Below, piece after piece: positions 7,580 to 15,792 of a DNA stretch of 62,402 bases. Origin of the DNA: Clostridia bacterium (GTDB lineage Bacteria > Bacillota > Clostridia > Oscillospirales > CAG-272). Below the pieces are notes generated by a model. It was not told where the DNA came from and did no database searches. It saw only the letters and a program-made list of their open reading frames with translations. The DNA is taken from positions 1-62,402 of the forward strand of contig JAFQPI010000033.1 in the NCBI GenBank assembly GCA_017411805.1, written 5' to 3'. A program made the position numbers and the translations under genes. How positions within the stretch are numbered: the stretch's first letter is position 1; each line of letters opens with the position of its first letter.

Positions 7580-8785
7580 TTATAAAGTGCGCAATAGTTT
7601 TTGGGCTTCCTCATAGAGCCGCGGCGAGACCTGCGGATACGTAAGATTATAGGGTAATTCGTCGAAAACACCGATCTCCTTCATTTCGCTTTCGGGAAGC
7701 TCGCCAAGAGAGTGAACCACCGCAAGAAAGACCATTCCGTTCGAGCATTCTTGCGAATTGAATCCCCAATAGTCGCAGACGGGATAGACGTCCGCGTCTT
7801 TAATTCCGCTCTCCTCAAAAAGCTCGCGGCGCGCGCATTCGATCGGGTCTTCGCCTGCTTCAATATGCCCGCCCTGCGTTTCCCAAGTGTCGCGCTTTTT
7901 GTGCTTGGAAAGGATCCATTTACCCCGATAATTGGCGCAGATTACGGTAAATTTGTATCTTTCGAGATAACCGAGCGGATAAATTCGGCATTTCAGCTCT
8001 TTGCGGATCTCTTCGCGTCCGAGTTTTGGGGCGTTAAGGTCAACTCCCAACTTGCGGCATTTTTCGATAGCCAAATCGTGATCCTGCAAGGCGGCTTTTT
8101 TATACCAAAATGCCGCTTGCTCAATGTCGTTATCTACCTCCTCGCAATATTTTGCAAGATCGTATTGAGCTGAGCTGTCGCCGGTGTATGCTCTGTCGCG
8201 TGCTTTTGTGGGATAAAGTACTGTCTTAAATTTGAAAGTCACCCTATCGTATTTCTTTCCATTGACTTCTCGTATTCCGATGTCTCTTCTACATTCCTTG
8301 AAGCCAAGCTTTTCAGCACAGCGGAGCATACGGACGTTGCCCGACCAAGTTTGCGTGTAAAGCTCGTCTACATCGTTCTCAAAGTAATACTTGATAAAGG
8401 CACGGAGAGCGTTTGTGCCAATACCATTGCCCCAAACATCGGGTTCGCAAATGTCAATGCCAATGGCACGATAAACGGTCTGTCCGTTCTTGATCTCGCC
8501 AAGCCATTCGTAATTCTCGTCAATGGGGTAGGAGCTTACCCAGCCAACGTGTCTGCCGTTCCATTCGATCTCAAACTTCCACCGACGAACATCGTCGGGA
8601 AGGTCTTTTACGGACTCATAGTATTCACGCCAAGACGTGCGCTCGGTTTCCTCGTCCGATTCGATAGGCTCCCACGGAGCATCGGTGTTTGACCACTCGG
8701 TTTCAATGGTAAACCAACGCACATAATCCTCGATGTCGGACTCTATCATATCCCGAAGGATGATGTTTTCATAATTGATTCTCAT
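7580..8785 (-). CDS. GNAT - Sel1-like repeat - Nudix three-domain fusion
   Basis: A 401-residue protein. Residues 1 to about 185 are a GNAT acetyltransferase (PDVWGNGIGTNALR loop). About residues 205-250 form one Sel1/TPR-like repeat (AQYDLAKYCEEV, AAFWYKKAALQ). Residues about 270-401 are a Nudix hydrolase, with a complete Nudix box at 305-328: GGHIEAGED followed by RELFEESG. GNAT transfers acetyl groups, and Nudix cleaves nucleoside diphosphates linked to X. I chose the ATG at 8785, which overlaps the PTP stop codon (ATGA) and has GGAG upstream; a start further upstream would add nine residues inside the PTP gene. The combination suggests detoxification or nucleotide housecleaning. Confidence 0.8.
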   Translation of the reverse strand: MRINYENIILRDMIESDIEDYVRWFTIETEWSNTDAPWEPIESDEETERTSWREYYESVKDLPDDVRRWKFEIEWNGRHVGWVSSYPIDENYEWLGEIKNGQTVYRAIGIDICEPDVWGNGIGTNALRAFIKYYFENDVDELYTQTWSGNVRMLRCAEKLGFKECRRDIGIREVNGKKYDRVTFKFKTVLYPTKARDRAYTGDSSAQYDLAKYCEEVDNDIEQAAFWYKKAALQDHDLAIEKCRKLGVDLNAPKLGREEIRKELKCRIYPLGYLERYKFTVICANYRGKWILSKHKKRDTWETQGGHIEAGEDPIECARRELFEESGIKDADVYPVCDYWGFNSQECSNGMVFLAVVHSLGELPESEMKEIGVFDELPYNLTYPQVSPRLYEEAQKLLRTL

Positions 8786-9243
8786 ATCAAACTCTCCAAA
8801 AGCCCCGCGCATCCCTCATAAATATCTCGATATGCGATATCAAATCTATCGGAGTACCAAGGATCGGCGACGTCACCGGGGCGTGCGGTGTAATCCATCA
8901 GTTTGCGTATTTTGCCCTCGGGATCACCGCCGAGAATGCGGTGCATATTGCGGATATTTGCCGAATCCATACCGACGAAAAGATCGTATTTGTCGTAGTC
9001 CGACTTTTGAAGCTGAACCGCGCGCTTGCCGTTGCAGGAGATGCCGTGCTTGGACAGTTCTGCTTCAGCGGGCGGATAGACGGGATTGCCGATGCCGTTC
9101 CATATCTCCTCGGTGCTCGTCGCGGACGATCTGATCTCAAATTCAGCCTCAAGTCCGCGCTCGGCAACCATTCTTTTGAATATAAATTCCGCCATCGGAC
9201 TGCGGCAGATATTGCCGTGGCACACAAACATGATTTTTCTCAT
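8782..9243 (-). CDS. low-molecular-weight protein-tyrosine phosphatase, 5' end supplied by the inserted element
   Basis: A 153-residue cytoplasmic phosphatase with the P-loop VCHGNICRS: nucleophile Cys8, then Arg14-Ser15 (CX5RS). The general-acid Asp lies in DPWYSD. Such enzymes dephosphorylate tyrosine or arginine phosphates. The ATG has AAGGAGTG in front. A second copy of its first ten codons lies at 38463-38499 directly behind mazG. I therefore infer that this gene was split by the 29-kb element and that codons 1 to about 12, the ribosome binding site and the promoter now come from the element. The stop codon overlaps the next start (ATGA). Confidence 0.9.
   Translation of the reverse strand: MRKIMFVCHGNICRSPMAEFIFKRMVAERGLEAEFEIRSSATSTEEIWNGIGNPVYPPAEAELSKHGISCNGKRAVQLQKSDYDKYDLFVGMDSANIRNMHRILGGDPEGKIRKLMDYTARPGDVADPWYSDRFDIAYRDIYEGCAGLLESLI
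9207..9222 (+). repeat. left attachment-site core of the 29-kb element
   Basis: AGATATTGCCGTGGCA recurs as AGATAGTGCCGTGGCA at 38463-38478 in the same orientation (15 of 16 identical). Similarity continues to the right in both copies because both then encode the start of the PTP gene. The core lies in the conserved P-loop codons and holds an inverted TGCC/GGCA. Confidence 0.7.
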
Positions 9244-9267
9244 CTTTTACACTCCTTATTTTGCTGA

Positions 9268-9296
9268 ATTATACTCAATTATGCCGAGTTTTGCAG
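9268..9296 (-). promoter_or_regulatory. element-borne promoter for the restored PTP operon
   Basis: On the minus strand CTGCAA (9296-9291) and TATAAT (9273-9268) are spaced 17 bp, 25 bp before the PTP start at 9243. It lies inside the element, so the six downstream enzyme genes would be driven from here. The -35 box is weak. Confidence 0.55.
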
Positions 9297-9344
9297 TGCT
9301 TTTGACACTTTTGGATAATCTTACGACTTAAAATCATATTTTTA

Positions 9345-9368
9345 ACTTGGCATAACTTGGCATAACTT
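9345..9368. repeat. tandem 10-bp repeat ACTTGGCATA near the left element end
   Basis: ACTTGGCATA occurs twice in tandem (9345-9354, 9355-9364) and begins a third time. A related inverted sequence, TTATGCCGAG, lies at 9279-9288. Such repeats between core and arm sites could be excisionase or integrase contacts, which is an inference. Confidence 0.45.
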
Positions 9369-9388
9369 TGCTTAGTTTTGCGATCGTT

Positions 9389-9409
9389 TGTCGTAAATTC
9401 TGTCGTAAA
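9389..9409 (+). repeat. left pair of putative integrase arm-type sites
   Basis: TGTCGTAAA occurs at 9389-9397 and 9401-9409. The same pair recurs at 38387-38395 and 38398-38406 just inside the other end. Paired direct repeats at both termini match arm-type sites bound by the N-terminal domain of Tn916/lambda-type integrases. Confidence 0.6.
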
Positions 9410-9419
9410 TTCGGAAGGT

Positions 9420-9713
9420 TTACGATGCTCGTTTTTCACGAGTTTTCTTTGTCGCTTCAATGCCTTCTGTTATTTTACACATATCCTCTGTTGCATTCTT
9501 GAAGCTAAAATGTGTATAGGTGTTTAGCGTGATGCTGATGTCGCTGTGACCCATAATATACTGTAGGGCTTTCGGATTCATTCCTGCCTTTGCCATATTG
9601 GAGCAAAATGTATGTCTGCAAATGTGAGGCGTAATTTTTGGCAACTTTTTCGTATGAGTTTTATCATACTTTTTACAGATGCGCTGAAAGACTTTTTCCC
9701 AATGCAGAGCTAG
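9420..9713 (-). pseudogene. int: tyrosine integrase, C-terminal remnant (Tn916 type)
   Basis: About 98 codons are open, from a stop at 9714-9716 to the stop at 9420. The frame reads WEKVFQRICKKYDKTH...PKITPHICRHTFCSNMAKAGM...LQYIMGHSDISITLNTYTH, which is the catalytic C-terminal domain of Tn916-family tyrosine recombinases: HICRHTF carries HxxR and NTYTH the nucleophile Tyr. The first roughly 290 residues (arm-binding and core-binding domains) are gone, replaced by about 50 bp of AT-rich sequence after xis. The protein should be inactive, so the element cannot excise by itself. Confidence 0.85.
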
Positions 9714-9764
9714 TTAGATTTTATCATAAGTTTGGCGTGGAATCTACATATATATTTTAAATTT

Positions 9765-9995
9765 TTAGATTGTTGTAAGTTTTTCGTCAACAAAGCGTTC
9801 GAATATTTTGCGTTTGATTTGCGGTCTGCTTCCGTTCCAGAGGATATATTCTGCTGTCGGATCTTCATCGATAAGTCTTCTGAGTTTTTTGTCTCCTATA
9901 CGGAAGTACTGAGCTGCTTCTTGTACGCTCAACGTGTATTTCCTCCAAATCGGAATATCATTTATTTCGGTAATCTGTTCACGCTCAATAACCAT
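9765..9995 (-). CDS. xis: Tn916-like excisionase
   Basis: A 76-residue winged-helix protein. IPIWRKYTLSVQEAAQYFRI, GDKKLRRLIDE, LWNGSRPQIKRK and FERFVDEKL follow the Tn916 Xis pattern (about 67 residues) very closely. Xis bends the element ends so that integrase excises rather than integrates. It sits directly upstream of the integrase remnant, the usual order in this family. A ribosome binding site GAGGAT lies before the ATG. It looks intact, but its partner integrase is broken. Confidence 0.85.
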   Translation of the reverse strand: MVIEREQITEINDIPIWRKYTLSVQEAAQYFRIGDKKLRRLIDEDPTAEYILWNGSRPQIKRKIFERFVDEKLTTI

Positions 9996-10209
9996 TTTTA
10001 TTTATCCTCCTTGACTTCATTGTTGCTGTTTGCGATTACAATTGGGGGAACAAACTTGCAATGCTTAAAATTTGTTCCCCAGGAACCCCATACGATTTTG
10101 CCGTTCACAGTATAATAGTTTCCCGATCCAACTTTTTTCGTAAGGATGAAGTGGCAAAACTAAATCAAATGTTGTTTGGGGATACTTATCCTATGTCAGA
10201 ATAATAAAG

Positions 10210-10238
10210 ACAAGGCACCCAAAATCAGGGTACCTTGT
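10210..10238 (-). terminator. hsdR terminator
   Basis: CAAGG-C-ACCC (10211-10220) pairs with GGGT-A-CCTTG (10228-10237), with one internal mismatch, 16 bp past the hsdR stop codon. On the minus strand it is followed by TCTTTATTATT. The rest of 9996-10253 shows no intact gene. Confidence 0.6.
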
Positions 10239-10253
10239 GTTCATTATTAAGCA

Positions 10254-13200
10254 TTACGCAGCCGCATTTGCATTGATCTGATCAATAATTCTTTTAATTC
10301 CAATCCACACGGAAACATCGGTGAACACTTCGACGATGCTACCCTTATCGGTAAACGGCGGTTCCTGAAGCACGGACATATCCTTCATTACGCCGTTTCG
10401 AACAATATACTCGATGATTTGGTTTACAAAATATATCTGCCTCGAATCGAGATTCACGCTGTTGAGATAATCCGCAAAAGCGGCTTTAGCCACAGACATA
10501 TCAAGTCCAACGATCTCACGAACAAACTCACCGAGAGGTTTTCCGCCGTACTCGGCTTCGTAATCCTTTTTGCTGCCCACCTCACTCCACAGAATTTGCT
10601 CCAATGCTTTCACATCGTCCGCGTTCAGCGGAACGTTTGTCTTGAGCTTGGCAATAGCCGCTTGATCCTGATGCTGACGGATATAGAATTCCGCCTTTGC
10701 CTTGTAATTTTTAAGATCGTCGCTATCAAGATCGGATTCGTTCCAATCCGTTGAAAGAATCTCGTCATCAAAATTAGTGATATACTTAATATTGACTCTC
10801 GGAATATATTTTATCAAATTACGAAGATTCTCGCGGATATGCTCGAATTCATTGATTCCCGCGCTTTCGAGATAATCGGTGTGAAGGATCTTGTTGATCA
10901 ACTCCGACTGCACCATGATTTCGGGAATATTCGCAACGCTTGCAATGCCGTTGACCTTTTTGAGCAGATCGGTACGCGCGCGTGAATACTTCTTTCCGGC
11001 GAGATACGCAAGCTCAATGCCATACATCAAAGCATCAAAACGAACTGCAGATGCCTCATCAACGTCGGGAGTGATCAGCGGGGCAAGCTCTTCAGCCATC
11101 AAAAGCGTATCCTCATAGGTGAGGGCGTTATAATTCTCCGCGTTCGCGTAAAGTTCGACGTAGCGCAAATGCTGACGAACCGCAAAATTCTCACGGTTCA
11201 GCTCTCGAACCTTACGCACCATATCATCAACAAGACTCTTACGAAATGCAATCAGATCATCCGTCTGATATTCAAGATCCTGTAGCTTAAACGCGATCTG
11301 TGCTTTGAGCTTAAAGATAGCTCCTTGCAGGGCAATTTGATTTGCCGTAGGTCTGCCGTTGTTCATACGGAAAAACTCAAAATTCCCGCAGAAATCGAAG
11401 ATGTAGAACTTGTCCTTATCCTTGCCGTCCATAAGCCCATCGCAACGACGAGTTCCACGACCGATCATCTGCCAGAACTTTGCCTTGCTCATAACTTTCT
11501 TGAAAAAGACAAGGTTTAACACCTCGGGCACGTCGATACCTGTATCAAGCATATCAACGGAGATCGCAATCTGAGGCAATTTCTTGGGATCGGAAAACTC
11601 ATCGATCGCACTCTGCGCATAGGTCATATAGTTGTCAATGACCTTGGTATATCCGGGCAGATTGGGATATTCTTTGCCAAATATCTCGTGAATTTTTTCG
11701 GCATGCTCGTGGTTCTTTGCAAAAATGATAGTTTTTCCGAGCTTCTCGCCGTAGTCGATGCGCAAACCGTCGTTCATCAAGATATGAAGCACCTGACGGA
11801 TCGTATCCTCGTTAAACACCCACTCGTTAAGCGCGGTGGATGCAATGCTCTCTGGAAGCTCGCCGTTTTCGTCCTCAAAAGTATTCTCATACGCCTCTTT
11901 ATCGGCATCGGAAAGATCATCGTAAACGATACCCTGCTCGATGAATTTCAGCTTGCTTTCGACCGATATAAAATCGACGAGGAATCCGTCGGTTACGGCT
12001 TGAGCAAGCTCATAACCGTAGGTCGGAACACCGTTTTCAAGCTCAAAGATCTCATAAGTATTCTTGTCGATCTCGTCCTTGGGCGTAGCGGTAAGACCCA
12101 CCAGCGGTGCGTCGAAATAATTGAAAATATCCTTGTATTTGTTATAGATCGAGCGGTGCGCCTCGTCAACCACAAGTAGATCAAAATGCCCGACGGTGTA
12201 GAGCTTGCGGTCGTTTTCATCCTTGACCGTGTCGATGCAGTTCATCATCGTCTGATAGGTGGAGAACACGCAGCGCGCGTCGAAATTCTCCTTGTCCTCG
12301 CAGAGATTCGCGACCGACAGATCGGGGAGCATATTCACGAAGGAACGCTTCGCCTGCGTAACGAGCGAATTACGGTCGGCGAGGAAGAGGATATTCTTCA
12401 CCCAACCGTGGTCGAGGAGCACTTTGCAGAGCGCGATGACTGTTCTCGTCTTGCCCGAGCCCGTTGCCATAACGAGCAGAGCCTTGCGGCGGTTCTTCTT
12501 ATCGAAGGACTCGCAAACCGCCTTGATCGCGCCCTCCTGATAGTAACGTCCCGCGATATTTCTGTCCACCATTACGTTCTTAAGGCTTGTGCGCATCATT
12601 TGCAGATTGAAGAGCTTTTCAAGATCGCGCTTGGAGTAGATCGACGCCACGCGGCGCTCGGGATAGAATTTGTCGTTGAGAATACGGGTGTCGAAGCCGT
12701 TCGAGAGGAAGATGATCGGACGGCGTCCGTATTTTTGCTCCAAAAGATCGGCATAGAGCTTTGCCTGCTGTCTGCCCTTGGAAACATCAACGCAGGTGCG
12801 CTTGGCTTCGATCACAGCCAAGGGTCTGCCGTCGTCGCCGTAGAGGACGTAATCGGCGAATCCGACCTCGCTCTTGTTTGGCATTCCGGGGAGCTCGACT
12901 TCATTGAGCCAATCCTTGCCCTCGGTCCAGCCCGCATCCTGGAGCATGAAATCGATATAGATCTTTCTCGTCTTGTATTCGGAGAGATCGAGCGGCTTGG
13001 GGACGTAGGTCTGCTGCTGCTCGGCGCGGCGCGCGGTGAGCTCGTCCTTGAGGGTTTTGTTCTCCTCGATCAGTTGATTGACGTCAATGTCGATATCGGG
13101 AACGAAGGAAAGTGCCTCGTCGACCGTCAGCGCGAGCAGGGAGGGATCGAATTTGTTCTCGGTATACTCGGGCGCGTAGAAATAGGCAACGCAATCGAGG

Positions 13201-13550
13201 AAGACGAAGAGATTTTCAAGACAAAGCTCTGCCTGCTCGAGCGTGACCTTCTTACCGCCGTGCGCGGCATTGTTACCGACTTTTCGGATGAGATCCATTC
13301 GTTTCCAAATATCATATCCGATGATATTTCTGAAATCGGGCGCATCGATCAGAGCCTGCAGCGTATCATTGTACGGCATTTCAAGCTCACGGTCAACCGA
13401 ATACATCCACTTGACCGCAAACTCCATCGCCCGCCGACAGTTCAGCACACAGGAGTCAATGTCAATATGTAAAATCTTCTCCGCCGACACCGCCACACTT
13501 GCAAACGACGCAAAATCGGGGGTGGAGAGTAGGAAATCAAAGTTGGTCAT
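10254..13550 (-). CDS. hsdR: type I restriction enzyme R subunit
   Basis: A 1098-residue translocase-nuclease. An N-terminal DUF4145-like region (1 to about 150) precedes the HsdR nuclease domain with Asp233 and the E248-A-K250 triad of the PD-(D/E)XK fold. The superfamily 2 motor has Walker A MATGSGKT at about 361-368, the DEAH box at 462-465, TATP at 487-490 and motif VI QMIGRGTRR. A C-terminal EcoEI-type region follows. Together with HsdM and HsdS it cuts unmodified DNA after translocation. GGAGG lies 8 nt before the ATG. It is the last gene of the restriction operon, with a terminator behind it. Confidence 0.95.
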   Translation of the reverse strand: MTNFDFLLSTPDFASFASVAVSAEKILHIDIDSCVLNCRRAMEFAVKWMYSVDRELEMPYNDTLQALIDAPDFRNIIGYDIWKRMDLIRKVGNNAAHGGKKVTLEQAELCLENLFVFLDCVAYFYAPEYTENKFDPSLLALTVDEALSFVPDIDIDVNQLIEENKTLKDELTARRAEQQQTYVPKPLDLSEYKTRKIYIDFMLQDAGWTEGKDWLNEVELPGMPNKSEVGFADYVLYGDDGRPLAVIEAKRTCVDVSKGRQQAKLYADLLEQKYGRRPIIFLSNGFDTRILNDKFYPERRVASIYSKRDLEKLFNLQMMRTSLKNVMVDRNIAGRYYQEGAIKAVCESFDKKNRRKALLVMATGSGKTRTVIALCKVLLDHGWVKNILFLADRNSLVTQAKRSFVNMLPDLSVANLCEDKENFDARCVFSTYQTMMNCIDTVKDENDRKLYTVGHFDLLVVDEAHRSIYNKYKDIFNYFDAPLVGLTATPKDEIDKNTYEIFELENGVPTYGYELAQAVTDGFLVDFISVESKLKFIEQGIVYDDLSDADKEAYENTFEDENGELPESIASTALNEWVFNEDTIRQVLHILMNDGLRIDYGEKLGKTIIFAKNHEHAEKIHEIFGKEYPNLPGYTKVIDNYMTYAQSAIDEFSDPKKLPQIAISVDMLDTGIDVPEVLNLVFFKKVMSKAKFWQMIGRGTRRCDGLMDGKDKDKFYIFDFCGNFEFFRMNNGRPTANQIALQGAIFKLKAQIAFKLQDLEYQTDDLIAFRKSLVDDMVRKVRELNRENFAVRQHLRYVELYANAENYNALTYEDTLLMAEELAPLITPDVDEASAVRFDALMYGIELAYLAGKKYSRARTDLLKKVNGIASVANIPEIMVQSELINKILHTDYLESAGINEFEHIRENLRNLIKYIPRVNIKYITNFDDEILSTDWNESDLDSDDLKNYKAKAEFYIRQHQDQAAIAKLKTNVPLNADDVKALEQILWSEVGSKKDYEAEYGGKPLGEFVREIVGLDMSVAKAAFADYLNSVNLDSRQIYFVNQIIEYIVRNGVMKDMSVLQEPPFTDKGSIVEVFTDVSVWIGIKRIIDQINANAAA

Positions 13551-13569
13551 AATTGGACCTCCGTTATTT

Positions 13570-14805
13570 TTAAATGAAATCGGAAACAGTTAACAAACCT
13601 GTTTTACTAATGAATAATTCTATAATTCTATCACGCAAAACTTTACCAGAAAGATATGCTTCGAACAAAAGCAAAAGAACATCTGTTGTAATAATCAAGC
13701 TTCCATATCGATGAGCAAGATCAATTTGCCTTTCGTGTACGTCATCTCTTTCCTCAAGTGGCTTGTTTCTTAACGGATTAACAATTAAGATGCCTTTGAT
13801 TATTTCTTTTTTTCCTTCTGTCTCTAAATAGTCTTGGTATGTTTGACAGTGGACCTCTAGTTGTGATACATTTTCGTTTTTAACATTAGAGGTAATGCCT
13901 TTAATTTCACCAATAAACGTAATTTCTGGGAGAATGATTTTAAAATCTTCTTTCTTTTCATCAACAAATTCTGTCAAATTGCACCCTATTATTTTATCCA
14001 AAATATCAAATACTGATTCGACGAGCGGGTCTCCATTTTCATATAAAATTCTCTTATAGAACATATTATTTAACAGTTTTTCATTTGCTTCTTTGATTAT
14101 GTTGCTTTGGTTCTCTATTTCTAGTTTTGCATTGACAATACGTTCATTTTGTATTTCGTCGTCATTAAATTTATAATCACTAATCCACTCTGGAATACTA
14201 CTATTATCGTTGATCATACCTATTGCAACTAAGAAATCATTGATCGGGGTATTCTTTGATGAAAGATCTAATGATGTGAGCAATAAATGAGAATCGACTA
14301 ATACTGTTGTAGTGTGCTCCCCACCATTACTTAACGTTATTGGTGTTCCTGTTAATGAAAGATGATGAAAATAAAAAGCTGCATTCATTTCTGATTTACC
14401 ACATAATGTAGTGGAATTTTCATAAACAAAATCATAGCGACATCGATTGGCTAACAGGTGATTGAGATGCCCCTTTAAAGAATAGATCATATCCTTTAGT
14501 TGTTCGGATTGCATGTATTTACCACCACTATAACAATAATGATAAGTATAGTTTTGAGGAAAACAAATAACCACTTTTGATTTCCTAGCGCTATCAATCA
14601 ATACTTTCAAGCTATCAAAATCTTTAATAGCATTAATTGAGTCTTTCGATGAGTCTTTCGAATACCATAATTCTTTTGTTTGCAAACAGATAATGTTTAA
14701 TTCAAACTCATCAAATGCACGCGGCTCACTTAGCGATGAATATGTGTAATTATGTTCGGTGCCATATTGAATTTTCTTTTCATAACTTATAACTTGTATT
14801 TTCAT
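13570..14805 (-). CDS. unrecognised protein with a putative PD-(D/E)XK nuclease domain
   Basis: A 411-residue protein that I cannot assign by name. Residues 1 to about 200 look like mixed alpha/beta, about 218-248 like a coiled coil, and the C-terminal part has Asp287, then E300-I-K302 in a strand (ITFIGEIKG), followed by a helix with Q316 and Q321. That spacing is typical of the PD-(D/E)XK nuclease fold. The ATG at 14805 has GAGGAGG in front; a longer frame starting at 14865 has no such site. The gene is clearly more AT-rich than hsdM or hsdR. It lies between the FRG gene and hsdR, so it is probably a defence effector or accessory. Confidence 0.55.
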   Translation of the reverse strand: MKIQVISYEKKIQYGTEHNYTYSSLSEPRAFDEFELNIICLQTKELWYSKDSSKDSINAIKDFDSLKVLIDSARKSKVVICFPQNYTYHYCYSGGKYMQSEQLKDMIYSLKGHLNHLLANRCRYDFVYENSTTLCGKSEMNAAFYFHHLSLTGTPITLSNGGEHTTTVLVDSHLLLTSLDLSSKNTPINDFLVAIGMINDNSSIPEWISDYKFNDDEIQNERIVNAKLEIENQSNIIKEANEKLLNNMFYKRILYENGDPLVESVFDILDKIIGCNLTEFVDEKKEDFKIILPEITFIGEIKGITSNVKNENVSQLEVHCQTYQDYLETEGKKEIIKGILIVNPLRNKPLEERDDVHERQIDLAHRYGSLIITTDVLLLLFEAYLSGKVLRDRIIELFISKTGLLTVSDFI

Positions 14806-14836
14806 ATAAACCTCCTCGGTATAATAAACCCCGTTG

Positions 14837-15697
14837 CTAATCAGTAACCACTTGAATTGAACCATACTGTCTAACAGTCCCTTGATCTTCCTCAGGAAAT
14901 CTTTTCATCAATACTTCATAGCCCGAATCGAAATACATAGCAGGGAACAAACTATTTACAGTTAAAAAGTCATTAGTCCCCAACCATTTAAATCCTAATT
15001 CAACAGGGATTCTCGCCACCCCGACTATTAAGTCACTATAATCTGCAGGATATGGTTCATTTTTCCTCAACATGAACGCGTGTTGTGCATGCGGTCTTAA
15101 AAAATATGAAGGGCTAGCATTGCGTAAATCAACCAAGCAAGTCTTATTGCCACTATATACTCCCTTGTATTCTGTCATTACCCTCGCATCACTTGCAATT
15201 AATAAAATGTACGCATATTGCTCTGTACTTTTATGGAAATAAACATATTCGTGAGAATTAACTATAACAGATTTAGCTTGATGTAAAGCAAACCAAAGTG
15301 CAACCCATACGTTATCCACCAAATCAATATACGGAGTTTTGATACCATAGTGTTGTAACAATGGCTCTAATACATTTCTCTCATACTGATAAAACGATTT
15401 AACTGTATCCTTAAAACAGTTTATCCTTTTATTGTACTTCATTGTAATACTTTCTATGTTCGTCTTTCCTCTGTATAACGAAGGAATTAACGCACCATTA
15501 TATAACGATGTCTGCCCACGCAAATATACATTATGCTCTTTACAATTCATGTACTTGCCATATCCAATAAATTGGGTTAAATCATGTATTGTTTCGATAG
15601 TATATACATTTATTATATCCCTAGACGAGAGTGTAATGGTTTCAAATAAAATATCAGACGGTGTTTTTTCTTCAAAACGACAAATCCTATTTAACAT
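14837..15697 (-). CDS. FRG-domain protein
   Basis: A 286-residue protein with the FRG signature. VYLRGQTSLY and ALIPSLYRG (residues about 58-76) carry the RGQ and PS..R motifs, and QHYGIKTPYIDLVDNVWVAL (about 115-134) matches the family's QHYGLPTRLLDWT block. FRG domains are common in phage-defence islands; their biochemical activity is not settled. I choose the ATG at 15697 because GAGGAAAG lies just upstream; the TTG at 15715 would lie on that site. Very AT-rich codon use sets it apart from the restriction genes. It is followed by the putative nuclease gene after 31 bp. Confidence 0.8.
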   Translation of the reverse strand: MLNRICRFEEKTPSDILFETITLSSRDIINVYTIETIHDLTQFIGYGKYMNCKEHNVYLRGQTSLYNGALIPSLYRGKTNIESITMKYNKRINCFKDTVKSFYQYERNVLEPLLQHYGIKTPYIDLVDNVWVALWFALHQAKSVIVNSHEYVYFHKSTEQYAYILLIASDARVMTEYKGVYSGNKTCLVDLRNASPSYFLRPHAQHAFMLRKNEPYPADYSDLIVGVARIPVELGFKWLGTNDFLTVNSLFPAMYFDSGYEVLMKRFPEEDQGTVRQYGSIQVVTD

Positions 15698-15710
15698 ATA
15701 TCTTTCCTCA

Positions 15711-15788
15711 CCCAAAATATTTTTGCATCAACGTTTTTTGAGCGTTTGAATTTTTTTGTGTCTTTGCTATATTACCGATTTTGATTTG
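15711..15788 (-). pseudogene. remnant of a second hsdS 3' end
   Basis: This stretch matches the 3' end of hsdS at 16241-16319. The first about 30 bases agree except at a few positions (CCCAAA, TATTTTTGCATCAACG, TTTTTT) and both end with GATTTTGATTTG. In the hsdS frame it would encode a damaged form of the ETLKKALMQKYFG tail. It indicates that the small membrane gene was captured between hsdS and a duplicated, now decayed, hsdS tail. Confidence 0.65.
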
Positions 15789-15792
15789 CTTT

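Noticed and set aside
9732-10204. Plus-strand frames over xis and a C-terminal-like stretch DEVAKLNQMLFGDTYPMSE ending at 10204
   Set aside because: The first is antisense to xis. The second reads like the end of a lost gene, but too little remains to name it or to prove it was coding.
12186-13472. 428-codon frame antisense to hsdR
   Set aside because: Shadow of the hsdR reading frame; no start signal, and the opposite strand is a clear family member.
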